Shown here: piece by piece, positions 8,138-15,147 of the stretch
Layout of the letters: each line of letters starts with the position of its first letter
Position numbering within the stretch: the first letter of the stretch is position 1
Assembly (NCBI GenBank): GCA_964654945.1
Contig: CAZZLN010000030.1
Span: forward strand, 1 to 20,472
Direction: 5' to 3'
Length of the DNA: 20,472 nt
Source: HGM11788 sp964654945
Lineage (GTDB): Bacteria; Bacillota; Clostridia; Lachnospirales; CAG-274
Translations under genes and position numbers: made by a program
Notes under the pieces: model-generated
Database searches by the model: none
What the model was told of the DNA's origin: nothing
What the model saw: only the letters and a program-made list of their open reading frames with translations

Positions 8138-8162
8138 GGGGCATAGCATTAAGCCATACCCC
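8138..8162. terminator. Convergent terminator between capsid gene and leftward gene
   Basis: The GGGG...CCCC stem with inner AT pairs, read on the minus strand, is followed by TTATTTTTA and serves the gene ending at 8177. Read on the plus strand it has only a weak T tract, but it may still end the capsid transcript. Confidence 0.6.
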
Positions 8163-8176
8163 ATCAAAACTTTTCA

Positions 8177-8797
8177 TTAATTTCTGAATGCAGAATTGCC
8201 TGTAAGATTTTTAAGTAAGGTCTTACGGGCATTTTTGTATTCCTTTCCAATAAAACCAAGCCTTAAAAGAAAACAGCGAAATGTGTATTTATCATTGTTT
8301 GTTTTTACAGGCTTATCACTCACTCTTTTTTGTTTCCTTGCCATTTCACACAGCTTACTGACAAACTCTGTGCAGGCACTGATTTCATCTGAATCATCAA
8401 TTTCAGGAAACCAAGGAAAACTCACTGTTTCATCATCAATATTCAGTTCAAGGCTGTCAGTTTTAAATGCCTTTTTTATAAGCACCCCATTGTTTTCAAT
8501 AAGCTGCTTAAGGTTTTCAAGTGCTGTTTCAGTAAATGTATCTCTGGGAATATGTATAACAAGGTTTTCAACAGCTTCAAAGCCATTATATCCAATAGCC
8601 TTTAGATGCTCTGTTATTTTTTCCTTGTCAGCCATATTGGGAATGTCAAGCACTCCATTTCGGTCAAGGTAACAATCCCCTATCTGATAAGCATAAGTAG
8701 GAACTCTAAGATAATGAGGAACTGCAGATAATGCTTTGCCTATCTCATCAGCTAATGCTCTCCTGTCTTTTCCTGTTACATTGTAATTAATTTTCAT
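8177..8797 (-). CDS. Clostridial mobile-element protein often labelled 'virulence-related'
   Basis: A 206-residue soluble protein beginning MKINYNVTGKDRRALADEIGKAL. This opening, with the later phrases PTYAYQIGDCYLDRNGVLD and EHLKAIGYNGFEA, is what I associate with a widespread family in Firmicutes mobile elements. That family carries the database label 'virulence protein', for which I know no demonstrated function. The start is ATG 8797, eight bases after AGGTGG; the reading upstream to 8887 has no ribosome site. A possible promoter is TTGATA (8855-8860) with CATATA (8832-8837), 17 bases apart on the minus strand. It converges on the capsid gene and is therefore expressed separately from the replication operon. 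Confidence 0.65.
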   Translation of the reverse strand: MKINYNVTGKDRRALADEIGKALSAVPHYLRVPTYAYQIGDCYLDRNGVLDIPNMADKEKITEHLKAIGYNGFEAVENLVIHIPRDTFTETALENLKQLIENNGVLIKKAFKTDSLELNIDDETVSFPWFPEIDDSDEISACTEFVSKLCEMARKQKRVSDKPVKTNNDKYTFRCFLLRLGFIGKEYKNARKTLLKNLTGNSAFRN

Positions 8798-9063
8798 TGT
8801 GTAACCACCTTTCATTTTTTGATGTACACTATATATGCCTCTAAAACCGAATAATATCAAGCTATAATAATGACAAATATACATCAATTTATTTGTGAAT
8901 AATTACACTAAATACAAATTTTATTAGACAAAATCACAGAATACAAAACATCTGCTTAAACATTTACGCAAAATTATTTTTGCTAAAAAGCCTTATATTA
9001 AGCCAATTACAACACCTTTTTAACCCAAAATAGGTATCCCACCCCTTTAATTTTGCGAAAATA

Positions 9064-9110
9064 TGCGTTTGAGGGGGCTGCGGTCAGCGTATGCAAACCT
9101 GTAGAGATTA
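9064..9110. repeat. Duplicated GC-rich motif, copy 1
   Basis: TGCGTTTGAGGGGGCTGCGG and the following TCA (9064-9086), a 12-base variable stretch, then CTGTAGAGATTA (9099-9110). The same bipartite arrangement recurs at 9231-9278. On the minus strand AGGGCGGT (9113-9120) can pair with ACC/GCCC of the motif with a small bulge. The GC content stands out from AT-rich surroundings. The rest of the 8798-9314 interval has no ORF that I can support. Confidence 0.6.
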
Positions 9111-9230
9111 TAACCGCCCTAGGCTTTAATACTTTTTATACCATTTTAATCCTAATCACTTTTAAACAATGTATCTATTTCACTTATATCTGTTTGTAGG
9201 TTTAATACCCCGTTTGAACCTTGCTTTTTG

Positions 9231-9287
9231 TGCGTGTGAGGGGGCTGCGGTCACCATTTTCTTTACTTGTAGAGATTACGATGCCCC
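9231..9287. repeat. Duplicated GC-rich motif, copy 2
   Basis: TGCGTGTGAGGGGGCTGCGG and TCA (9231-9253) match copy 1 at 22 of 23 bases, and TGTAGAGATTA (9268-9278) is identical. The 13 or so bases between the two blocks differ from copy 1. GCCCC at 9283-9287 can pair with GGGGC within 9239-9245, so the copy may form a hairpin with the TGTAGAGATTA block in the loop. Confidence 0.6.
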
Positions 9288-9314
9288 ATCCCCTGTTTAT
9301 TTTTATAAGTTGCT

Positions 9315-9611
9315 TTAGCTCTTATCACTTGTAAATTTTTTACCTTTTCCCTCGTATATTTCAGCCATAAGCCTTATACCAAGCCTTAAACCCTCGAAGT
9401 AATATTCTCTACAAGACATTTCTAGTATATCACTCTGAGCCTTTATAAGTGTTTCAAGTAAGCTTTTCTGCTCACCATCAAGTGAACTCAATAACTTTCT
9501 TTCCGCTGAAGTAACTTCTGTCACAGATTTGCAATATTCTACTTCGGCAGCCATAGTCTTTTCCCAAGGTCTTATGTTACCGTAATATAAATCATCAAAA
9601 ATACTGTTCAT
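9315..9611 (-). CDS. DUF6809 family small protein
   Basis: A 98-residue protein starting MNSIFDDLYYGNIRPWE, the recognisable opening of DUF6809 proteins found in clostridial mobile elements, and ending with a helix (YYFEGLRLGIRLMAEIYEG) also typical of the family. It is helical and has no membrane segment. The ATG at 9611 follows AAAGGTGG at good spacing; the GTG at 9623 would lie inside that ribosome site and is rejected. It is transcribed leftward toward the duplicated GC-rich motifs. I know of no established function for the family. Confidence 0.7.
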   Translation of the reverse strand: MNSIFDDLYYGNIRPWEKTMAAEVEYCKSVTEVTSAERKLLSSLDGEQKSLLETLIKAQSDILEMSCREYYFEGLRLGIRLMAEIYEGKGKKFTSDKS

Positions 9612-9753
9612 TAAATATCCCACCTTTCGTAGTGAGATATATTACCATAAGTTATTTAGAAAGCCAAGCACCATATATAACAATTATATATTTTAAAACT
9701 TATAATCTTTATGCAATAATAAACAAAGCAAGAAAAAAATACAGCAAAACATA

Positions 9754-10008
9754 TTATTTTAAAAACCATTGACGATTTTTAGTTCCCACTGTTATTACCT
9801 TATTTTCAATTGTGTTATGACATTTAATATTACGCACCTTCTGAGAAAATTTGTCATCACTTCTATTATCTAAAATTTCCAAATCCTCACCCGATGGTTG
9901 CATAATTCTTCTTGCCTCGATAATTAAATCACTGGTTTTTATACCGGGGTTGTTTTTGATAATTTCTAAAACAACTGGTACAATTTCATTTTCTGAATAA
10001 AAACTCAT
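9754..10008 (-). CDS. Small winged-helix-like protein divergent from the restriction operon
   Basis: An 84-residue protein. Its pattern (IVPVVLEIIKNNPGIKTSDLIIEARRIMQPSGEDLEIL, then DDKFSQKVRNIKCHNTIENKVITVG) reads as a winged helix: two helices with 'GIKTSDLI' as the turn, then a KVRN-type basic helix and a beta wing. Similar stand-alone domains occur beside or fused to type II restriction enzymes. The ATG at 10008 has GAGGTGA upstream. It is transcribed away from the restriction endonuclease gene across a 138-base intergenic region with two TTATTGTGTATT repeats, so it could be a controller of R-M expression. The DNA-binding fold is probable; the controller role is inferred. Confidence 0.6.
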   Translation of the reverse strand: MSFYSENEIVPVVLEIIKNNPGIKTSDLIIEARRIMQPSGEDLEILDNRSDDKFSQKVRNIKCHNTIENKVITVGTKNRQWFLK

Positions 10009-10025
10009 ATAATCACCTCAAGTAC

Positions 10026-10120
10026 ATTATATATCCAACAAACAAATTTTTCAATATTTTTATTGTGTATTAAAATTATTTTTTACACTTATTGTGTATT
10101 TATATCCAGTGTGATATAAT
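10026..10120. promoter_or_regulatory. Divergent promoters and repeated operator candidate of the R-M locus
   Basis: Leftward: TTGAAA (10049-10054 complement), 17 bases, TATAAT (10026-10031 complement), close to consensus. Rightward: TTGTGT (10092-10097), 17 bases, TATAAT (10115-10120). TTATTGTGTATT occurs twice in direct orientation, at 10060-10071 and 10089-10100, 29 bases apart; the second copy covers the rightward -35 box. A protein bound there would repress the endonuclease promoter. Confidence 0.6.
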
Positions 10121-10146
10121 ATAATAAAATAAGGAGGTTTTTCAAA

Positions 10147-11010
10147 ATGAAAGAAAAAATTAAAGCAATTGTACTAGAAGAATTTACAAAGCTTGTCAAG
10201 TTAATTGAGACTGATTTTAAAGATAACTATAATAAGAAAGTGAACAATTTTTCATTAAATCAAATGGATGAAAAAATAACTGCAAACATGGTATTTGTAA
10301 GCAGTTTTGAGTCTAAGAGTGGATTTGCTCTTGAAGCTTGTGCAAAACGAATAGCTAGTTTAAAATTTGGAGAGGAAAATGTTCCAACAATTGTAAATCC
10401 TAGAAATATTAAACATAATATTAATCCAGACACTATTGTTGGACAAGTAGTTGTTACTGATGTTGATACATATAATGGTGATTTGAGGGGTGAAATTGCC
10501 GCTTTTCGTGCAAATAACGAAGCAAAAGGTAAAGGCAAGAATAGGTGTGAAAGCAATGTTACTCATGAAACTATGAATAAATACTTACTCCCATTATCCT
10601 CAAAGTACAAAACCAATTCAATATGTACTAAACCAGTTGACCTCGCTTTTTATGATGGTACTGATTGGAACATTATGGAAATTAAAGCTGGCGGCGACTT
10701 GGATAGTTCAAATGCACCATCAAACGTTGAAAAATTATTAACAATTTATGTTGATATGGGAATTAGTAATTGTAAAGCATACTTTGCTACTCTATATAAT
10801 AAAGATGGTGAAGGAAACAAATGGAAAGGCTCAGTAAAGAAACATTTAAATTATCCTTCTATGTTTCTTATAGGTTCAAGCTTTTGGAATACAATTTTAC
10901 CAACAAACATAACATTCAAAGATTTTACAGAAATTTATAAAGAAGCATTAGAGGAAATTGATCTTAATAAGCGTATTCACGATATGATTAATAATTGTAT
11001 AGGTGATTAA
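10147..11010 (+). CDS. Type II restriction endonuclease, PD-(D/E)XK type
   Basis: A 287-residue nuclease. The core motif is visible as PVD-(x)12-EIK: Asp165, Glu178 and Lys180 in KPVDLAFYDGTDWNIMEIKAGG, followed by GGDLDSSNAPSNVEKLL. An upstream helix with SSFESKSGFALEACAKRIA resembles the N-terminal helix of some type II enzymes (TdeIII-like sequences come to mind, but I cannot confirm the subfamily or the target site). AAGGAGG precedes ATG 10147. The methyltransferase starts 1 base after its stop, the usual R-M arrangement, which strongly supports the function. The product should cut foreign DNA lacking the cognate methylation. Confidence 0.82.
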   Translation: MKEKIKAIVLEEFTKLVKLIETDFKDNYNKKVNNFSLNQMDEKITANMVFVSSFESKSGFALEACAKRIASLKFGEENVPTIVNPRNIKHNINPDTIVGQVVVTDVDTYNGDLRGEIAAFRANNEAKGKGKNRCESNVTHETMNKYLLPLSSKYKTNSICTKPVDLAFYDGTDWNIMEIKAGGDLDSSNAPSNVEKLLTIYVDMGISNCKAYFATLYNKDGEGNKWKGSVKKHLNYPSMFLIGSSFWNTILPTNITFKDFTEIYKEALEEIDLNKRIHDMINNCIGD

Positions 11011-11011
11011 A

Positions 11012-11707
11012 ATGTCTAAATTAATATATGGGGATTGCAGAAATTTTATGAAAAATATGCCTGATAATTGTGTTGATTTAATATTAACAGACCCACCATA
11101 TAATATATCACAATATTCAACTGGAAACATTGCATTACCTGGAAGATCTTCATTAAATAACGATATTGCTCAGTGGGATACAATTCCGATAAATCCCATG
11201 GAGTTTTTGTATGATTTTAAAAGGATACTAAAACCAGACGGAAATATATTTATTTTTACAAGTTATAATCTTATAGGTAAATGGCATAATGTTTTTGATA
11301 GTGAATTTGATACATTCCAATTTTTTATATGGCACAAAACAAACCCTACCCCTAAAATATATAAAAATGGTTTTCTAAATAGTTGTGAAATTATTATATG
11401 TATGTGGAACAAAGGGCATAAGTGGAATTTTTCAAAACAAAATGAAATGCATAATTTTTTCGAAAGTCCTATTTGTATGGGATCAGAAAGATTAAGAAAT
11501 CCAAAACACCCTGCTCAAAAGCCAGTAAAACTATTAAAACATATTATAAGTATTGCAAGTAATGCAAATGATATCGTATTTGATCCATTTATGGGTGTAG
11601 GCTCAACAGGCGTTGCTGCACTAGAGCTAGGTAGACGTTTTGCAGGTTGTGAAATACAAAGTGACTATTATGTTGCTGCACAAAAGAGGATAAAACACTA
11701 TGAATGA
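11012..11707 (+). CDS. Beta-class DNA methyltransferase of the R-M system
   Basis: A 231-residue SAM-dependent amino-methyltransferase. The catalytic motif IV TDPPYNISQYS lies near the N-terminus, and motifs X and I lie near the C-terminus (HPAQKPVKLLKHII, then FDPFMGVGSTGVAALELGRRFAGCE). This is the beta-class order of the N6-adenine/N4-cytosine family; DPPY favours N6-adenine. The small size is normal for this group. The start is ATG 11012, six bases after AGGTG; the GTG at 11003 lies inside the endonuclease end. It would protect the host sites cut by the upstream nuclease. The next gene overlaps its last 8 bases, so the three genes form one operon. Confidence 0.92.
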   Translation: MSKLIYGDCRNFMKNMPDNCVDLILTDPPYNISQYSTGNIALPGRSSLNNDIAQWDTIPINPMEFLYDFKRILKPDGNIFIFTSYNLIGKWHNVFDSEFDTFQFFIWHKTNPTPKIYKNGFLNSCEIIICMWNKGHKWNFSKQNEMHNFFESPICMGSERLRNPKHPAQKPVKLLKHIISIASNANDIVFDPFMGVGSTGVAALELGRRFAGCEIQSDYYVAAQKRIKHYE

Positions 11708-12356
11708 AATTTTAAAAAATATACCACTAGATATGAGAGAATTAGGCCTCGGTGCATTAACACATGCTAACCGACATGCAGCTTATCAAGATCCAGTTAA
11801 TGATAAATGGGCAGAACTATCTGTCTTACAAGCAGCACATGCTGCAGAAATACTTATAAAAGCTCGAATTGCTCAGGAACATCCACTGCTTATATTTGAA
11901 AAATTCCCAAAAACACAAGACATTGAATTATCCCTTGAAACCCTATTCTATGAGGGTAATACCATAGAATGGTCTCAACTTCCCAATAGATTATGGGCGA
12001 CAACAGGCTTATTAATACCAAATATAAAATGTTTTAAAGATTTCGGCAAAATTAGAAATGGTGTGCAGCATATGGGTGCAGTCCCGAAATCACTTAGTGG
12101 GTCATTAGAAACCTTAAAATTCATATATTCTGTTATTGATCCTTTCATAAACAAATGTTGGGGGTTATACGCAATAGATTATGATGAGGATTTTGATCCT
12201 TACGAATATTTTTTACCAACCCTCATTAATTACGAAATTAAATTTCTTGTATCTCCTGATGCTGCTGCTTATCATAAACTTTGGGATGAAGGGCTAAAGG
12301 ATTGTAGCACTGAATATAAAAATCTTATAGAAAAACGAATTGTTGAAAAATTATAG
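11700..12356 (+). CDS. HEPN-motif protein, third gene of the R-M operon
   Basis: A 218-residue mostly helical protein. I do not recognise a named family, but FKDFGKIRNGVQHMG contains RNGVQH (Arg119, His124). This is an Rx4H motif with a polar residue after the arginine, the hallmark of HEPN nucleases. It is placed after a helix rich in small residues (AELSVLQAAHAAEILIKARI, about 38-57), as expected for a HEPN bundle. Its ATG lies inside the methyltransferase end (overlap 11700-11707), so the genes are translationally coupled. Many HEPN proteins in defence loci are RNases or nucleotidyltransferase partners. A back-up toxin or R-M accessory role is possible but inferred. Operon membership is certain; HEPN identity is probable. 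Confidence 0.6.
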   Translation: MNEILKNIPLDMRELGLGALTHANRHAAYQDPVNDKWAELSVLQAAHAAEILIKARIAQEHPLLIFEKFPKTQDIELSLETLFYEGNTIEWSQLPNRLWATTGLLIPNIKCFKDFGKIRNGVQHMGAVPKSLSGSLETLKFIYSVIDPFINKCWGLYAIDYDEDFDPYEYFLPTLINYEIKFLVSPDAAAYHKLWDEGLKDCSTEYKNLIEKRIVEKL

Positions 12357-12404
12357 TTTCATTTTACCTTTAAGCATAAAAATTCAATCGATTAACCTCA
12401 TATA

Positions 12405-12444
12405 ATAACAAACCTCCCATTAATTAACTGGGAGATTTGTTATT
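12405..12444. terminator. Strong bidirectional terminator between converging operons
   Basis: Long imperfect stem: AATAACAAA-CCTCCCA on one side and TGGGAG-TTTGTTATT on the other, with a TTAATTAA-type loop. T-rich flanks lie on both strands. It overlaps the last codons of the Dam-type gene and ends both the R-M operon and that gene. Confidence 0.85.
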
Positions 12445-13547
12445 ATTAGATGTTCCACATCACGTTTATTTCGACTACGAACATTATATACATATTGATT
12501 GTCAAATGAAACAATATTAAACTTATCTTTATACAAGTTATAAATAAAGTCTGTATTTTTAATAACTAAAATAAAATTTGCCGATGTTCTATTTAGAGAA
12601 AAGGCAAGTCTTTCTTGATCTTGTTTTGTAAAATCCTTTCCCTCGTAGTCTGAAAAATCAGTATCATAAGGTGGATCTAAAAAAATAAAATCCTTATTTG
12701 TTAAATTAAATTTAGATAGAAATTTTTCAAAGTCTGAACAATGAATATCTGTATTTTTAAAAACTGTTTTTACTTCGTTATTAAACATGTTGTCAATTTT
12801 ATTTTTTAAATTCTTCTTATTGTAAGATATTCCTCCATACGGAATATTGAACTCACCCTTTGTATTGTACCTAAACATCGAGCCATAGCAATACTCCCTG
12901 ATAAAATAAAAATTAGCAACTTTATACTGAAGTGATGGACAATTTATTCTCTCCAAATTAATATCATTATAGATATCTCTGAAGTACATATAATAGCCAC
13001 TTGCAAAACCTGTAATTAGATTATTTTTTAAATCTTCGTTAGAAAAAGGCTTTTTTCGATTATTATTGATAGTTCGATGCATTTTATCAACGACCATTTT
13101 ATTTATATGCTCAAAAAAGGACTCATTGTTTAAAAGTAATTTTTCAGTAAATCCTGAATTAATCTTATCAGACAAACTATATGTAAAGTCTGATAATTGC
13201 TTTTGTAATTCAGCTTTATCCAGTCTATCCTCCAACAAATCTGAATACAATTTAAAAATATATTCATAATTGTTATTACATATTTTAAGCAAATTTGAAA
13301 AACTATTTTCATAACACAACAACAAATCTCTAAGTTCTTTATCCTGTTTTTTTATTAAACTATAATAATCCATCAGCGACTTAGATATATCATTTATCAT
13401 TGCTATTTGGGGTTTCAGATGAAAAAATAAAGCTCCACCACCAAAAAATGGTTCAATGTATCTGTCAAATTTTGGTATTAATTTTTCAAATTTATTAATT
13501 TCTCCTGATTTTCCACCAGGCCATTTTATTAATGGATTCATAATCAT
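12420..13547 (-). CDS. Dam-type (D12 class) adenine DNA methyltransferase
   Basis: An N6-adenine methyltransferase of the Dam/D12 family, 375 residues. Motif X/I appears as IKWPGGKSGEI (7-17) and YIEPFFGGGALFFHL (about 30-44); the catalytic motif is FIFLDPPYDTDFSDYEG with Asp291. Family members are usually about 270-300 residues. The extra length lies in the helical, lysine-rich middle (about 60-170), where target recognition occurs. Either ATG 13547 or ATG 13541 could start it; GAGAAG suits 13541. There is no partner endonuclease beside it; the upstream gene on the same strand is a DUF3800 protein. It may block host or phage cutting, act as an orphan regulator, or pair with DUF3800. Confidence 0.9.
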   Translation of the reverse strand: MIMNPLIKWPGGKSGEINKFEKLIPKFDRYIEPFFGGGALFFHLKPQIAMINDISKSLMDYYSLIKKQDKELRDLLLCYENSFSNLLKICNNNYEYIFKLYSDLLEDRLDKAELQKQLSDFTYSLSDKINSGFTEKLLLNNESFFEHINKMVVDKMHRTINNNRKKPFSNEDLKNNLITGFASGYYMYFRDIYNDINLERINCPSLQYKVANFYFIREYCYGSMFRYNTKGEFNIPYGGISYNKKNLKNKIDNMFNNEVKTVFKNTDIHCSDFEKFLSKFNLTNKDFIFLDPPYDTDFSDYEGKDFTKQDQERLAFSLNRTSANFILVIKNTDFIYNLYKDKFNIVSFDNQYVYNVRSRNKRDVEHLIITNLPVN

Positions 13548-13785
13548 CTTCTCACATTCTAAAAAATCTTAATAATGAATATTTTTATATTACAATATTC
13601 ATTACCATAATACCATATAACCTAATTTATATCCAGTAATTTTTTAATATATTATTAGATATAAACTTTTTCTTGAGTATTTCTTCTCTATTTTAATCCC
13701 TATAACAATTCTCTACAATTCTAAAATTTATTCATTTAATGTAAGATTTACAGATGTATTATTAATTAACAGCAATCTATTAATC

Positions 13786-14961
13786 TTAATCTTGAAAATC
13801 TTCAATTTCAAAATAACGTCTTAATTCTATATATTCTGTATTGTTGAATAAATCTAATTTTCCTAATGTTTCCATCATAATGATATCTCTGCATTTTTTT
13901 AATCTAGCAAGCATAGGCATTATTATTGTAGTTCCATGATTAATGAAGTCATACAATTCTTCTTCCTTTGATGGCAATTTATAACCTTTTGGGGAACTAG
14001 AAATAATTACATCATTATCTCTTAATTTTGCAATAATTTTCGTCCTAAAATATTGTATTTTTAAATCTTCACCAATACTCCTTTTTAAGTAATTTAATAT
14101 TTCTTTGGTTGAGATATATGTTCTCGTATCATTGTTAATAAATCTAAAGCAAAGGTATTTTAATACTTGTAATTGAATTTGTACATTAATATCATCATTG
14201 TAGCTAATTTTTTCATATTTATTAATAAACATCTGTGCTCTTTTTAATGCAATATTAGCAATATACTCATCATATTCTGAAGATAACGCTCCTCCATTAA
14301 AAGTATATTCCTTTATTCTTTTTGGGTAATTTTCTATTCGTATTATCTTACTATTCAATATCTTAATAAAATTAGGTATATTTATATTCTTTGTTGCATC
14401 ATATGTATAAAGTAATGTACCTCCTATAAAATCAGCTAATTGTATAATTGGAGATTTTTTACTATCAGAAAAATAAAAATCTCTTTCATGAAATAAATCT
14501 GGATATTCTTCATGATCTTTTACATAGCGAATAAAACTATTCATATATTCATTATTTCCTATTTCGTCCGCACAAACTGTAAGTATTGGAAATGCACTCC
14601 TTAATTCCTTATGGACTAAATTATTTATAAATTTATAAAAAGATTTTTTATATTGTAAACCACTATTAATATCCAACTCTCTTTTATCAACAACTACAGC
14701 AAAAATTTTAAAATCAATATTTATCAGCTGATCTAAAATTATACATCTTCTTTTATGGTTTTTCCCCACAGAAGATGACTTCATCTCACCAGTTTGAAAA
14801 TATTTTTTTCTCACTTGTTCAATTTGATTTTCAATTTCATTAACCTTATCTTCTTCAATTAATATTGAAGTAACAATAAAGTGTGTAGAAATATCATTTT
14901 TATTAAAAGAAAATCCAAAATTTCCAGCTTCATCGGTATATGCTAATACTCTTTTAATCAT
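13786..14961 (-). CDS. DUF3800 domain protein
   Basis: A 391-residue protein. DUF3800 hallmarks: the N-terminal YTDEAGNFGFSFN (acidic pair near residues 7-8), an internal VCADEIGNNEYMNSF, and SKKSPIIQLADFIGGTLLYTYD near 180. These conserved acids suggest an RNase H-like metal-dependent nuclease fold, but I know of no settled function. The C-terminal third (YLCFRFINNDTRTYISTKEILNYLKR...) looks like a separate helical or winged-helix domain. ATG 14961 has GGGGAG upstream; the TTG at 14970 is too close to that site. It lies 238 bases before the Dam-type gene on the same strand, an AT-rich gap with no gene visible. DUF3800 genes are frequent in phage and defence islands. Confidence 0.85.
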   Translation of the reverse strand: MIKRVLAYTDEAGNFGFSFNKNDISTHFIVTSILIEEDKVNEIENQIEQVRKKYFQTGEMKSSSVGKNHKRRCIILDQLINIDFKIFAVVVDKRELDINSGLQYKKSFYKFINNLVHKELRSAFPILTVCADEIGNNEYMNSFIRYVKDHEEYPDLFHERDFYFSDSKKSPIIQLADFIGGTLLYTYDATKNINIPNFIKILNSKIIRIENYPKRIKEYTFNGGALSSEYDEYIANIALKRAQMFINKYEKISYNDDINVQIQLQVLKYLCFRFINNDTRTYISTKEILNYLKRSIGEDLKIQYFRTKIIAKLRDNDVIISSSPKGYKLPSKEEELYDFINHGTTIIMPMLARLKKCRDIIMMETLGKLDLFNNTEYIELRRYFEIEDFQD

Positions 14962-15073
14962 TAATACCAACTCCCCTTATCATCAATTTATATTAATATT
15001 ATATCACATAATACTAACAATTTAAAGGATCTCAATATTAATTATTAATATTATATATTTTCGTCTTGCTGTA

Positions 15074-15117
15074 TTAAATATCTTTAAACACCAACTAAAC
15101 ACCAATCCTTTTTAGAA
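15074..15117. repeat. Right-end arm repeat matching 1487-1529
   Basis: Two AAACACCAA copies in the same order and orientation as at the left end, with most of the surrounding 43 bases shared. It ends 43 bases inside the right core. It is a probable integrase arm-binding site. Confidence 0.65.
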
Positions 15118-15147
15118 GTGCCGTTAATAAGCCATTTATCGGCACTT
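15116..15147. repeat. Perfect inverted repeat next to attR
   Basis: AAGTGCCG (15116-15123) and CGGCACTT (15140-15147) flank 16 bases, between the arm repeat and the attachment core. No T tract follows on either strand, so a terminator is unlikely. It could be a protein-binding site for Xis or the repressor, or a hairpin. Confidence 0.55.

Noticed and set aside
8196..8672. Long plus-strand open frame opposite the 'virulence-related' gene.
   Set aside because: It is antisense to a gene with a clear ribosome site and family resemblance, and its residues look like mirror coding.
9231..9287. TTGTAGAGATTA in the duplicated motif recalls the end of Cas12a-type CRISPR repeats.
   Set aside because: There are only two copies, no regular spacer pattern, no TCTAC/GTAGA hairpin in copy 1 and no cas genes in the window.
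10260..10566. Two minus-strand open frames opposite the restriction endonuclease gene.
   Set aside because: They are antisense shadows of a gene with PD-(D/E)XK motifs and operon context; no ribosome sites were seen.
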